A stretch of 64,000 nucleotides of DNA from Gammaproteobacteria bacterium (GTDB taxonomy: Bacteria > Pseudomonadota > Gammaproteobacteria > SZUA-229). Where the stretch lies: positions 1 to 64,000 of the forward strand of contig WFMW01000018.1 of assembly GCA_015488885.1 (NCBI GenBank). Direction: 5' to 3'. Below the pieces are notes generated by a model, which saw nothing but the letters and a program-made list of their open reading frames with translations, did no database searches and had not been told where the DNA came from. The position numbers were made by a program, and so were the translations under genes. The first letter of the stretch is position 1. Every line of letters begins with the position of its first letter. Shown here piece by piece: positions 43,701 through 53,362 of this stretch.

Positions 43701-43756
43701 ACTACCTGGATATCTGAGTAGTTGCTGTTAATTTTAACTACTCACAGAGTAGTTAC
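43698..43756. promoter_or_regulatory. Nested alternative hairpins between yciO and yciB
   Basis: gagtagtt occurs at 43716-43723 and 43747-43754, and its complement aactactc at 43736-43743, so the middle arm can pair with either side (loops of 12 or 3 bases). An outer pair gtaactac (43698-43705) / gtagttac (43749-43756) competes as well. Such mutually exclusive stems are typical of attenuators or of multi-site operators. Confidence 0.45.
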
Positions 43757-43897
43757 ACTGTATCAAGCATATAGTTTAACCGAAATAGTGAACGAATAGT
43801 CTGACGATACGAGCGACATTTAGGTATAATCCTGAATTAATCGCTTATGGAAGACATGTACAACCATCAACATATAATTAGACATTACTTAAGATAA

Positions 43898-44539
43898 ATG
43901 AAATTACTCTTTGATTTCTTTCCAATTATCCTGTTTTTTATCAGTTATTATCAGGCTCATTTTCTTATCGATAATACCTTTATTGGGCAACTGATTAATC
44001 CTGATAAACCTGATTTTATTAATGCTACCATTGTGGCAACGGCGGTTGCTATTATCGCCAGCTTTATCCAGGTTGGCTATAACTGGTTCAGTCAGCATAA
44101 ACTGGAAAAAATGCACCTGTTCTCGTTAGTGCTCATTTCAGTCCTTGGCGGTATTACGATTATGCTAGGTAACCCTGCTTTTATCCAGTGGAAACCCACC
44201 GTACTCAACTGGTTGTTCGCTATTGTCTTTTTTGGCAGTCAGTTTATGGGTAATAAGCCATTGATTCAGCGGGCAATGGACAAACAGATTGAATTACCCG
44301 CAGCCATCTGGAAGCGGCTTAATTTCGCCTGGGTGATATTCTTTTTTATCAGTGGCGCAGCTAATCTTTATGTCGCCTTTTATTATCATACCGAACGCCT
44401 CGCCAGTGTGCGTATGGATACCTGGGTAAACTTTAAACTGTTTGGTCTAATGGGGCTTACCATTGCTTTTGTTATTCTCCAGGCGATTTATCTGGCTCGC
44501 TACATCCCTCAGGATGATGATGAGACATCCGATCAGTAA
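43898..44539 (+). CDS. yciB: Inner-membrane septation protein A (YciB/IspZ family)
   Basis: 213 aa, five to six transmembrane helices. The start MKLLFDFFPIILFFISYYQA, the WKPTVLNWLFAIVFFGSQF segment and the N-terminal half of helix 4 (LNFAWVIFFFISGAANLYVA) are characteristic. In E. coli YciB links peptidoglycan and division machineries. It is followed by yciI 57 bp downstream, the usual order. Confidence 0.93.
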   Translation: MKLLFDFFPIILFFISYYQAHFLIDNTFIGQLINPDKPDFINATIVATAVAIIASFIQVGYNWFSQHKLEKMHLFSLVLISVLGGITIMLGNPAFIQWKPTVLNWLFAIVFFGSQFMGNKPLIQRAMDKQIELPAAIWKRLNFAWVIFFFISGAANLYVAFYYHTERLASVRMDTWVNFKLFGLMGLTIAFVILQAIYLARYIPQDDDETSDQ

Positions 44540-44596
44540 GCAGGTGTCAACAAGCAAGCTGATTCAGTTGAGTAATTAAACCGGGATATACCAACA

Positions 44597-44896
44597 ATGT
44601 TATACGCTATTATTGCTGAGGATGTTATCGATAGTCTGGCCGACAGACTGAAAGCAAGGCCCGCACATCTAGCACGATTATTAACATTGCAGAATGAAGG
44701 CCGCCTGATACTGGCTGGCCCTAATCCTGCTATTGATACTGAAGATCCGGGCGCAGCGGGCTTTAGCGGTAGCCTGATAGTAGCTGAATTTGACAGTCTG
44801 GCAGCAGCCCAGCAATGGGCAGATAGCGACCCCTATGTGGCGGCGGGGGTTTACAGCAGCACTCAGATTAAACCTTTTAAACAGGTATTCCCATAA
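44597..44896 (+). CDS. yciI: YciI family protein
   Basis: 99 aa ferredoxin-like (dimeric alpha-beta barrel) protein: [37 protein letters not shown], then the conserved [20 protein letters not shown] and [13 protein letters not shown]. The His and Asp in these motifs form the putative active site; the reaction is unknown in most members. It follows yciB. Confidence 0.92.
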   Translation: MLYAIIAEDVIDSLADRLKARPAHLARLLTLQNEGRLILAGPNPAIDTEDPGAAGFSGSLIVAEFDSLAAAQQWADSDPYVAAGVYSSTQIKPFKQVFP

Positions 44897-45479
44897 GCCT
44901 TTCCTGATACATCCAGGCGATTGTTTTTTTATACATTAAGACCAGCAGCCCCCCCTGATAGTTATAAAAACGTCTTAACAACCAGATAAGTCATTGCTAT
45001 GATCAATGACCACGCAGCTATCTCAGTAAATATGACCTCTTTATGATTCTTTTTTTTGTATTTCATTAAATTAATCTCCTAAAAAAATTATTTTTTTATC
45101 TGTCAGCTCAGTTAAAGCAAAGCTCATGCCAGAAAAATAATTTTATGTAGAAAATAATAAATGAATAGTGACGCTATCGTAATGCTTATGCTGTGGGGGT
45201 TTAGCTGACGCAATAATTAATCAGTAAGCTTGAATTTTTTATACCAGTTTAAATATTTGAGAATGCTATAAGCTAACATGTCTGTTTTTAGTCAAAGCTG
45301 TCGCAGACATGACAATGACTAAACAGTTATGTTAACTTCTACTAATTTGTATGCTCTGCCTTTGGGTGACCCTATACCTGGTACCCCTATATTTTTGCGA
45401 CCCTATACGCTGTATCATCTTTCAGAATCAGCGGCAGTGAATATTCCCTATAAAAGTCAGCTTCATGGAAATATCTTTA
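44897..45479. other. 583-bp intergenic region between yciI and prsR
   Basis: This region is convergent between yciI (plus) and prsR (minus). A weak stem followed by a seven-T run (about 44898-44930) may end yciI. One small minus-strand gene with a good ribosome binding site lies at 44962-45066. The rest (45080-45479) shows the direct repeat gaccctatac (two copies near 45367 and 45400) but no convincing gene. Confidence 0.5.
44962..45066 (-). CDS. Putative 34-aa single-span membrane protein
   Basis: An ATG at 45066 is preceded by AGGAG nine bases upstream. The predicted protein starts with a strongly basic stretch (MKYKKKNHKEV), followed by one hydrophobic helix (EIAAWSLIIAMTYLVVKTFL) to its end. 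The layout (N-in positive charges, single TM) is that of small bacterial membrane proteins that regulate larger complexes. It lies 413 bp downstream of prsR on the same strand. I know no family for it; support rests on the ribosome binding site and on the composition. Confidence 0.5.
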   Translation of the reverse strand: MKYKKKNHKEVIFTEIAAWSLIIAMTYLVVKTFL

Positions 45480-46829
45480 TTAAACGGCTATTTTCAACTT
45501 TTTGATCAGATCGTACAATGTAGGACGACTAACACCCAATAGTTCTGCTGCAGGCGCGACTTTACCATTAACATTTGTAAGTGCACGTAATATTGCCTGA
45601 CGCTCGGCTTTTTCCCGAATCTCTCTGAGATTAAAATTCATGGCTTTAGTCGCAGTTTTGTCCAGCTCCAGATCGGTCGCTGAAATCTGTTTGCCGTCTG
45701 ACATAATGACGGCACGTTTAATTCGATTCTGAAGTTCACGTACATTACCCGGCCAGGAATAAGAGTCCATCGTACTTAAGGCATCTTTAGTGAAACCGCG
45801 TAACTTCCTGCCATGATCCTGATTAAATTTACCAAAAAAGAAGCGAGCCAGTACAATAATATCGCCTTCACGATCTCTTAATGGTGGAATTTCTAGTGGA
45901 ATTTCACTTATCCGATAAAACAGATCTTCTCTAAATTCACCCTGCTCTATTTTAGCCCGTAGATTCTGGTGTGTGGCACAGACCACGCGCACATTGACCG
46001 GAATAGAGGCATGTCCGCCGACACGCTCGATGACACGCTCCTGTAAAAAGCGCAAGAGTTTAGCCTGTAACACCATGGGCAAATCACCCATTTCATCAAG
46101 AAACAGCGTACCACCTTCAGCATATTCAATTTTACCCACAGTCTGCCTGTTTGCACCGGTAAATGCGCCCTTTTCATAACCAAATAATTCACTCTCCAGC
46201 AATGTTTCCGGGATTGCAGCACAATTAATGGCAACAAAATTACCACTTTTATTCCGCCCAAGACTATGCAAAGCCCTGGCACAAAGTTCCTTACCTGTAC
46301 CACTCTCACCAAGCAGTAAAATAGTTGCATCAGACGGTGCAATTTTCTCAACCGCTTTACAGACACTTTGCATTTGTGGACTACAGGCAATAACACCATC
46401 AAAAGGTTCGTGAACCTCTCCCTGTTGAAGACGTTGGTTATCGTTTTCGAGTTCCTGAAGGCGAAAAGCACGGTTAACAATCAGGCTGATAATTTCTGGT
46501 TCAAAGGGTTTCGCATAAAAATCATAGGCGCCCAGTCCAATCGCCTTTACTGCATTTTCTCGATCATCCTGTCCGGTAACGACAATCACTTTTACCGCTG
46601 GGTCAATATCCAGAATCTGCTCCAGAGTAGCCAGCCCCTCTGTCGGATCATCTTCATGAGGAGGAAGCCCCAGGTCTAAAGTTACCACCGCTGGCTGATG
46701 TTTTTTTACCTGTTCCAGCGCCGATTCGCGGTCATCAGCAAGAAATACTTCGTAATTTTCGAAACACCATTTTATCTGGCTTTGTAAACCCAGATCATCC
46801 TCTACCACCAGTAATTTATTATTATTCAT
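45480..46829 (-). CDS. prsR: PEP-CTERM-box sigma-54 response regulator PrsR
   Basis: 449 aa NtrC-type regulator: receiver domain with Asp52 (AVVTLDLGLPPHED, unusually with a short acidic insertion after the DLGLP), AAA+ domain with Walker A LLGESGTGKE, the sigma-54 contact loop GAFTGA and Walker B GGTLFLDEMG, and a Fis-type helix-turn-helix at the end (GKVAPAAELLGVSRPTLYDL). The match in architecture and the pairing with a PrsK-like kinase identify PrsR of XrtA/PEP-CTERM systems, which activates sigma-54 promoters of sorted proteins and EPS genes. Confidence 0.92.
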   Translation of the reverse strand: MNNNKLLVVEDDLGLQSQIKWCFENYEVFLADDRESALEQVKKHQPAVVTLDLGLPPHEDDPTEGLATLEQILDIDPAVKVIVVTGQDDRENAVKAIGLGAYDFYAKPFEPEIISLIVNRAFRLQELENDNQRLQQGEVHEPFDGVIACSPQMQSVCKAVEKIAPSDATILLLGESGTGKELCARALHSLGRNKSGNFVAINCAAIPETLLESELFGYEKGAFTGANRQTVGKIEYAEGGTLFLDEMGDLPMVLQAKLLRFLQERVIERVGGHASIPVNVRVVCATHQNLRAKIEQGEFREDLFYRISEIPLEIPPLRDREGDIIVLARFFFGKFNQDHGRKLRGFTKDALSTMDSYSWPGNVRELQNRIKRAVIMSDGKQISATDLELDKTATKAMNFNLREIREKAERQAILRALTNVNGKVAPAAELLGVSRPTLYDLIKKLKIAV

Positions 46830-46955
46830 AGGTGCCTATATATAACATATTTTTGTTTAAAATGTCGAAATATCTTACACCAGTTTGTCAATGTTGACAT
46901 GTTTAATTGCCAGAAAACCCGTCAATTATTTAGCAGCATAATAATTTTTAACTGA

Positions 46956-49016
46956 TTATTTTGCTGGAGGAAAGGTTAGTTTGAATCGTGTGCCTTCACC
47001 GGGTTGACTAAAAACTTCAATATCACCTCCTAATGCATAAACAATTTCTCTGGATTCATAAACGCCAATACCCATGCCTTTACTGCCTTTCGTTGTTTTA
47101 AAGGGTTTGAACAGCTGGTTTTTAACAAAGCTTTCATCCATTCCACAACCATTATCAATAATTTCAATAATAACGTTGCCTTCACCCTGTTTCTGTATAA
47201 TGGATATTTTACCGTCATCATCGGTTGCATCCTGTGCATTCTGAACCAGATGACCAAGTATTGCCAATAACTGGTTTTTATCTGCTTTAACAGAATAGGT
47301 ATGTGATGCACAGTTAAGTACCGGCACGGGTTTACCACCTGCTACTTCACGCTGATGAACCAGTTCTTCGAGTACGCCGATAATGTTTACTTCCCTCGAA
47401 TGCGTAACATCCGTTTTATTATTCAGTACCCCCATCATTTTATTCATTTTTGTAACCGAGTTATTGATGGTTTTAAAAACATCCAGCATAAAAAGCGGAT
47501 TATCTTTATGCTTTTCAGCATTGCTGGCAATAAGGGTTAACTGTGCAATCAGGTTCTTGATATCATGCACAACATAAGTTGAAACCTTATTAAAACTTTC
47601 AAATTGTCTGGCTTCTGCCAGTGCATTGGATGCATTAATCTGTTCCAGAAATGTTGCTACCTGTCTGGCGGCTGTTTTGAGTAAATCACTGTCTTCCCAG
47701 TTAAAGGTTTTCTGCCTTGCTGGTGAACTATCCAGCACAATAAAACCAATTAATAATTCATTATTGATTAATGGCACGATTAACCAGGGGTGCAGTTCTT
47801 TTATCCAGTCAGGTAATTCGAGAAATCCAAGTCGATTGTAAACTTCGGGTTTTTCTTCAAATTCATCAACACTGATAACAAATTCATTTTCCTGCATAAA
47901 GACAGGAAATGAACTACCCCCAGGTTCTCTTATATTTATTACCGGCATTTTCCAGGCTTCTACACAATGAAAAAAACCATTATTTTGTCTTAACCAGAGC
48001 ATGCCTCCAGGGCTATCAATAATCTGTGCAATAGATTTTATGCTTTGTTGATAAATAGATTCATCATTGTTTTTTGTCGATAAAGTATGAATAAAACGTA
48101 ACCACTCTTCTCTATAGTCATATTTATACGGATAAAAATGTTTATTCAACAACACATAAACACGAGCACGAATTCTTCTTGAGGTAATAAATATAATCAG
48201 GGTAAGGATAGTGGCGAATAAAAGGATAGCCTGTGCGACCAGCCCCCAGCTTCCGCCATACTCTCTTACGTAATAACCGGCAAATCCCATTACCATGAGA
48301 TAAATACCACTGCTTAGTAAAGCCGTTGTATGAAAGACAACTCGCCGAGAAATAAAAATCTCCGGTGACCATAAAGGATCACGGGATACACTTATACCAA
48401 GCAATGGTACAATCAATGCGTAGACAAATCCACGTGACTGCCATAAAACCGGGTCAAGACGCTGGTAAAGAAGGCTGTCGGAATACATATAAAAGTCAAA
48501 CACACTCATGCCCAGTAAACCCAGGCAGAGATATTTAATTGCCCATTTTTGCTCAGTGCGTGTATTGCGATAAATTTGCTCTATCATGGCGATATTCAAA
48601 ACCGCTAACAGTAAAAATATAGAACTTAGATAGTTAATATTTTTTATATAAGGAATGGTATCCAGATAGGGTTTAAATAACACGGGCAAAAAAAGAATAC
48701 TCAGAAAAACCATGAATATAGTTTTAAGCCGATGTCTCATTGCCAAATTATATCGTTCACGATAAGTAAGGCTGAGTAGTCGTCCCAGAAAGAAAAGCCA
48801 GCTGACACTTTTTATATATTCAAAAACATCAGGAGAAAAACTGTCCATGCTTTCAGGTGAAAGATAAACAAGAAAAAACGACCATAAACAGCTAACAGCT
48901 ACCGCAATCAGTAATGCCTGCTTGGTTGAGCCTTGATGTTTATCCGTTAGCAGAATGGCAAAGAAAACCAGAAAAGTAAAAGCGCTTACGGAATAACTGA
49001 TTGCGCCTAAATTCAT
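46956..49016 (-). CDS. prsK: XrtA/PEP-CTERM system histidine kinase PrsK
   Basis: 686 aa. Eight or so N-terminal transmembrane helices (1-285), a GAF-like domain (about 305-455), a His box with VVHDIKNLIAQLTLI near residue 480, and a GHKL ATPase domain (EIIDNGCGMDE, KGMGIGVYESREIVYALGGD). This long multi-span sensor is the PrsK type. It is 126 bp upstream of prsR and reads in the same direction. The signal sensed is unknown. The terminator at 49067-49122 separates it from prsT, so it needs its own promoter. Confidence 0.92.
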   Translation of the reverse strand: MNLGAISYSVSAFTFLVFFAILLTDKHQGSTKQALLIAVAVSCLWSFFLVYLSPESMDSFSPDVFEYIKSVSWLFFLGRLLSLTYRERYNLAMRHRLKTIFMVFLSILFLPVLFKPYLDTIPYIKNINYLSSIFLLLAVLNIAMIEQIYRNTRTEQKWAIKYLCLGLLGMSVFDFYMYSDSLLYQRLDPVLWQSRGFVYALIVPLLGISVSRDPLWSPEIFISRRVVFHTTALLSSGIYLMVMGFAGYYVREYGGSWGLVAQAILLFATILTLIIFITSRRIRARVYVLLNKHFYPYKYDYREEWLRFIHTLSTKNNDESIYQQSIKSIAQIIDSPGGMLWLRQNNGFFHCVEAWKMPVINIREPGGSSFPVFMQENEFVISVDEFEEKPEVYNRLGFLELPDWIKELHPWLIVPLINNELLIGFIVLDSSPARQKTFNWEDSDLLKTAARQVATFLEQINASNALAEARQFESFNKVSTYVVHDIKNLIAQLTLIASNAEKHKDNPLFMLDVFKTINNSVTKMNKMMGVLNNKTDVTHSREVNIIGVLEELVHQREVAGGKPVPVLNCASHTYSVKADKNQLLAILGHLVQNAQDATDDDGKISIIQKQGEGNVIIEIIDNGCGMDESFVKNQLFKPFKTTKGSKGMGIGVYESREIVYALGGDIEVFSQPGEGTRFKLTFPPAK

Positions 49017-49040
49017 CGTACTAAACTCATTTAAATTAAA

Positions 49041-49066
49041 TTGACAGTTATTTTTGACAGTTATTT
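49041..49066. repeat. 13-bp perfect tandem duplication
   Basis: ttgacagttattt occurs at 49041-49053 and 49054-49066, just upstream of prsK and beside the prsT terminator. Each copy contains TTGACA, a consensus -35 hexamer, although on the strand opposite to prsK. Confidence 0.88.
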
Positions 49067-49122
49067 AAAAAAAATTAAGGATGCACTAATCAAGCAGAGA
49101 TAGTTAATTAGTGCATCCTTAA
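49067..49122 (-). terminator. Strong rho-independent terminator of prsT
   Basis: A perfect 16-bp stem (ttaaggatgcactaat at 49075-49090; attagtgcatccttaa at 49107-49122) with a 16-base loop is followed, on the minus strand, by eight T residues (49067-49074). This ends the prsT transcript 34 bp past its stop codon. Confidence 0.88.
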
Positions 49123-49155
49123 CAGACGCTGTCTCCAGCCGCTGATTAATGCTTA

Positions 49156-51537
49156 TTAAAGACTCTTTATGGCCTCCTCAGCTTTGCCTCTGGCAGCAAA
49201 GTTTTTATTATTACTCAGACTTTTTTCCAGGTAATGTCTGGCATTTTTTTTATCACCTGCAGCTTTATAAGCCATACCAAGATGATAATTAAAAACATTG
49301 ATATTTGGTGCAGTTGTAACCGCCTGATTCAGGCTAACAATAGCTGTTTTGTAATCGCCGTTTTTATAATATACCCAGCCGACCGTATCCTGAATAACCG
49401 GTTGCTTAACCACCTTGAGCTTATCGGCTAATGTTTTAGCGCGATTCAAGCTGCTTTTATCCTGTCGATGATCCGATAAAATAGATGCCAGATTATTCAT
49501 CGCCAGCAGATTATCTTTATGTTTTGTAAGTATCGACTCATATACATTGATAGCTTTATCATACTGACCTTTTGACTCATATATGATAGCCAGTGCCATT
49601 GAAAGTTTAATATTATCAGTAGCTTGACTCCCTGTTTCCAGAATCTTCAGCCTTTTATCTTTTTTGCCCTGTTTGTTATATATATCGGCTAATAACATAT
49701 AGGCTTCGGCAGTATCTGGCTTTTGCTGAATAATCGCTTTCAGCTCGGTTTCAGCATTTGTATTATTTTTATTGGCCATATGAATTTTGGCTAATAACAG
49801 TTTAAGGTCAATATCATCCGGGTGTTTTTTAATTGCCATTTGAACCCGATTTAAAGCTTCCTGAGTATTGCCCATTGACACCTGTATAGATGTTAACAAC
49901 TTAAGTATCTGACGATTATTTTTAACTTTTGCATAGCCCTGTTTTAATAAACTAACGGCCTGTTTGGTCTTTTTACTGTTTGCCAGATAGGGAACCGACT
50001 GTATATAGCCATTGGCCTTATCAGAGAATTGCTTTACCAGTTTTATTGCTATGGGTTTTACCGCATCAAATTTCTTTTGTTTGTTTAATAGTGCCGCTTT
50101 CATCGATAGAACTTCATAATTTGAGTCATTGATGGCGAGATAACTATCAAGCATTTTTTCGGTCTTTGCCATATCCTTGATACTGGCATAATACTTGGCC
50201 AGCTTGATTAACGCACCAGGATTAGATCGGTTATTTTCAAATGCATTATTTAATACGGCTTTTGCCTGTTCTTTTTCCCCTAATGCCTGGTGTGTGGCTG
50301 CGAGTAGAAAATAGGCTTCAATATTTTCCGGTGCTTCCTTTACCACAATACGTAAAGCGATGACTGCGTTCTGATAATCTTTATCGACTATATCAATCCT
50401 GGCGAGCAGAAAATTAACTTTCGGGTTATTGGGTGAGATAGCGATTGCATCGTGTAATTCCTTCAAGGCTTTCTGTTTTTGTTTCTCCTGCATGTATAAT
50501 GTTGCCAGTGCAATCCTTGAATTAATACCGGTAACATCTTCAGAGAAATCTTTTACTGCTGCCTGGAAAACCTGCTTTGCCTGATCAATTTTCCTGTCTA
50601 GTACATATAAATTTCCCAGTATAAGCCTGAGTTTGCCCATAGCAGGTGATTTTTTAATTAAAGCTGTTAACTCGGTTTCTGCCGCCTTATTACTTTTTAT
50701 TGACTGTATATATTTTACCAGCGTTAGCTGTCTGTCCACATCATCGGGTTTGTTTTCAATTGCTGCCCTGAGAGTAGCTTCTGCTTTTTCCTTATTACCT
50801 GTTATATTATAAAAAGCAGCAAGTTCAGTATAACTGACAAAATCATCTGGTTTTTTCTGTAATAAATCCTGGTAGATTTTTTCTGCTTTTGTATAACTTT
50901 TGTTTATAACCAGTATCTTTGCCAGTAAACGAGTTAACTGTATATTATGCTGATTTTTTTTCAGTGACTTTTCAAGAACTGTAACAGCCTTTTCATTCTG
51001 TTTTTTCTGCAGGTATAAACTGGCAAGAAAGCTGGCATTCTCAACGTGGGACGGATCTCGCTTAAAAATACTCTGTGATATCGAAAAAGCTTCATCTGGT
51101 TTTTTATTGAATATATCAATCCCGGCTTTTAGTAGTAAACCATCTATGTTCTTCGGGTCTTTATTGAGAATAAGATCACGTTTTTCTTCGGCCTTTTTTT
51201 TGTCATGAGCCAAAAGCAAATAAAAACGTCCCAGTTTTGCCTGAACCTTAAAGTTAGCCGGATCTAATTCAGCGGCTTTGGAATAATTACCAAAAGCCTG
51301 GCGGTAGTCTTTTTTCTGCTCATAGATTTTTCCAAGCTGGTAATAGGCATTAGCAAATTTTGGATCAATCTGTAAAACATTTTTTAATTCGATGCGGGCT
51401 TTTTCCAGATTGCCTGCTGCAATCGAGATTTTTGCTTTTTCAAGGTAAGCAGCTTTACGTTGATCAGCACCCCCACAGGCGGTAACAATGGATGCTAAAA
51501 AACTGATGAGAACAAAAATTTTAATAAAACGGGGCAT
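49156..51537 (-). CDS. prsT: XrtA/PEP-CTERM system TPR lipoprotein PrsT
   Basis: 793 aa lipoprotein (lipobox LASIVTACGG, Cys21) built of about twenty tetratricopeptide repeats, e.g. NAYYQLGKIYEQKKDYRQAF and AMNNLASILSDHRQDKSSLN. Its size and position next to PrsK/PrsR and EPS export genes match PrsT. In related systems it is thought to scaffold EPS secretion in the periplasm. It follows the PAPS-synthetase-like gene by 55 bp. Confidence 0.9.
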   Translation of the reverse strand: MPRFIKIFVLISFLASIVTACGGADQRKAAYLEKAKISIAAGNLEKARIELKNVLQIDPKFANAYYQLGKIYEQKKDYRQAFGNYSKAAELDPANFKVQAKLGRFYLLLAHDKKKAEEKRDLILNKDPKNIDGLLLKAGIDIFNKKPDEAFSISQSIFKRDPSHVENASFLASLYLQKKQNEKAVTVLEKSLKKNQHNIQLTRLLAKILVINKSYTKAEKIYQDLLQKKPDDFVSYTELAAFYNITGNKEKAEATLRAAIENKPDDVDRQLTLVKYIQSIKSNKAAETELTALIKKSPAMGKLRLILGNLYVLDRKIDQAKQVFQAAVKDFSEDVTGINSRIALATLYMQEKQKQKALKELHDAIAISPNNPKVNFLLARIDIVDKDYQNAVIALRIVVKEAPENIEAYFLLAATHQALGEKEQAKAVLNNAFENNRSNPGALIKLAKYYASIKDMAKTEKMLDSYLAINDSNYEVLSMKAALLNKQKKFDAVKPIAIKLVKQFSDKANGYIQSVPYLANSKKTKQAVSLLKQGYAKVKNNRQILKLLTSIQVSMGNTQEALNRVQMAIKKHPDDIDLKLLLAKIHMANKNNTNAETELKAIIQQKPDTAEAYMLLADIYNKQGKKDKRLKILETGSQATDNIKLSMALAIIYESKGQYDKAINVYESILTKHKDNLLAMNNLASILSDHRQDKSSLNRAKTLADKLKVVKQPVIQDTVGWVYYKNGDYKTAIVSLNQAVTTAPNINVFNYHLGMAYKAAGDKKNARHYLEKSLSNNKNFAARGKAEEAIKSL

Positions 51538-51592
51538 TTTTTCACCTTAATCGTTGCGGTAATTGAGTATATTCTACTTTATGTTTTAGCTA

Positions 51593-53311
51593 TTAGGTAA
51601 TGTATCCTTCACGTACAAGATACAGATATATCTCCTGAGCAGCCTGGATCGGGCTAAGATTTTCGGTATTGATACGCAGTTCCGGTAATTGTGGCGTTTC
51701 GTATGGATCGCTAATACCGGTAAATTCAGGAATAATACCTTTTCTGGCTTTTGCATAAAGCCCTTTTCTGTCGCGTTTTTCACATTCTTCCAGTGATGTG
51801 GCAACATGAATTTCAATAAATGCGCCATATTGCTCAATTTTATTACGTGCTTCACGCCGCATAACCGTATAAGGTGCTATTGGTGCGCAAATTGCGACGC
51901 CCTGATTTTTGGTGATTTCACTGGCAACATAGGCAATACGGCTCACATTTATCAGCCGATCTTTTCTGGAAAAACCAAGTTCACTGGAGAGATTCTGGCG
52001 CACGACATCACCATCCAGCAACGTAACCGGGCGTTGCCCTTCTTCAATAAATTTGGCATAAATGATTCTGGCCAGGGTTGATTTACCCGAACCTGACAAA
52101 CCGGTAAAAAACAGGGTAAAACCTTTTTTTGAACGTGGTGGACAAACTTTTTTCAGCACAGCCAGCACATCAGGAAAACTTACCCAATCAGGTATATCTT
52201 CATCTTTGGCTATTGCATCGATAATTTTTTTATTGGAGAAAGATAAACGACTGCAATGTGGATTATTTTCCAGTTTGCGTTCTATATAACGATTCTTTTC
52301 TTCATCAAAGCACAGTTCTTCCATGGCTATGACCTGTATTTCCAGTTCATCGGTAAATTGCTGAACATAACTTTGTGCACTTCCCGTAGCATAAAAACGC
52401 CCGGCATTATCGCGTACATTGGGTGGTGCCGCGTGTTCTGTACCTACAATATAATGTGTGCAACCATAATTTTGCCGGATAATGGTATTCATCAGGGCTT
52501 CTTTTGGTCCAGCCATACGCATGGCCATCGGTGACAATGACAGGGTAACAAGGCTTTGAGGGTAATGTTTAAGAATAGCCTGGTAACAATGCACCCTGGC
52601 ATAATATTGCAGATCCCCAGGTTTTGACATGCCAATAACAGGATGAATTAATATATGTGCATTGGCCTTTTTTGCAGCACGCATGGTCATTTCATAATGA
52701 ACACGATGCATCGGTTTGCTGGTATGAAAGGCAATAATATTAGACCAGCCTAATTTGACAAACTTTAAGCGTAAATCTTCAGGCGTATTACGTAATGTTT
52801 CAAAATCATAGGAAAAAGGTAATTGCAAACCTTCAATTGTGCCGCCAACATAAACGTTATTAACCGAATTAAATAAATAGTCAACACCGGGATGTGTCGG
52901 ATCCTGAGTACCATATATGGCCTGCGCTTCTTTTTGTTTATCAGCTACCCAGATACTTTCTACTGTCAGTACGGCTGGCATAAAACCTTCAGCATCCCGC
53001 AAAGCCAGACGACTACCAATCACCAGCTCTTCAGCCTGAACCTCAGAAATATCCAGATAATAGGGAATGGGCCATAACACACCATTAGGTAAGCGAGAAG
53101 ATTCCAGTACGCAATCATACACTTCTCTGGTCATAAAACCGCTTAATGGTGACAAGGCACCATTCATTAACATTTCGAGATCACATTGCTGTCGTTGCGA
53201 CAGGGTAATTGCCTGAAATTGCTCTGACTCAAGTTTTAGTGCTTCGGCGCTGGCTTCCTCCAGCAGGCAGTTTGTTAGTTTCCCCTGATAAGGTTTAATT
53301 AAGTGATCCAT
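51593..53311 (-). CDS. PAPS-synthetase-like protein: divergent ATP sulfurylase + APS kinase
   Basis: 572 aa. The N-terminal ~390 residues have the ATP sulfurylase fold; the C-terminal part (395-572) is an APS kinase with intact P-loop GLSGSGKST (404-412), LDGDVVR (432-438) and the DPYETP lid. The pair would make PAPS, the donor for sulfotransferases. However, the sulfurylase active site is unusual: the QTRNPxHRxH motif reads HTSKPMHRVH (196-205) and the GRDHA motif reads GTEHA (290-294), so sulfate and ATP contacts are altered. It lies inside the EPS operon between the BY-kinase gene and prsT, which suggests EPS sulfation. No sulfotransferase is in the window. Confidence 0.88.
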   Translation of the reverse strand: MDHLIKPYQGKLTNCLLEEASAEALKLESEQFQAITLSQRQQCDLEMLMNGALSPLSGFMTREVYDCVLESSRLPNGVLWPIPYYLDISEVQAEELVIGSRLALRDAEGFMPAVLTVESIWVADKQKEAQAIYGTQDPTHPGVDYLFNSVNNVYVGGTIEGLQLPFSYDFETLRNTPEDLRLKFVKLGWSNIIAFHTSKPMHRVHYEMTMRAAKKANAHILIHPVIGMSKPGDLQYYARVHCYQAILKHYPQSLVTLSLSPMAMRMAGPKEALMNTIIRQNYGCTHYIVGTEHAAPPNVRDNAGRFYATGSAQSYVQQFTDELEIQVIAMEELCFDEEKNRYIERKLENNPHCSRLSFSNKKIIDAIAKDEDIPDWVSFPDVLAVLKKVCPPRSKKGFTLFFTGLSGSGKSTLARIIYAKFIEEGQRPVTLLDGDVVRQNLSSELGFSRKDRLINVSRIAYVASEITKNQGVAICAPIAPYTVMRREARNKIEQYGAFIEIHVATSLEECEKRDRKGLYAKARKGIIPEFTGISDPYETPQLPELRINTENLSPIQAAQEIYLYLVREGYIT

Positions 53312-53362
53312 AGTTTTTTTGTTATTTATTCCACAGAATAACGACCTGATAGAAGGCAGGAT

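Noticed and set aside
45340-45480. Sigma-54 promoter (GG-N10-GC) near the EPS genes and in the 45.3 kb gap
   Set aside because: I looked for TGGCAC-N5-TTGC on both strands around prsR and before the Wza-like gene and found no convincing match; a proper matrix scan would be needed.
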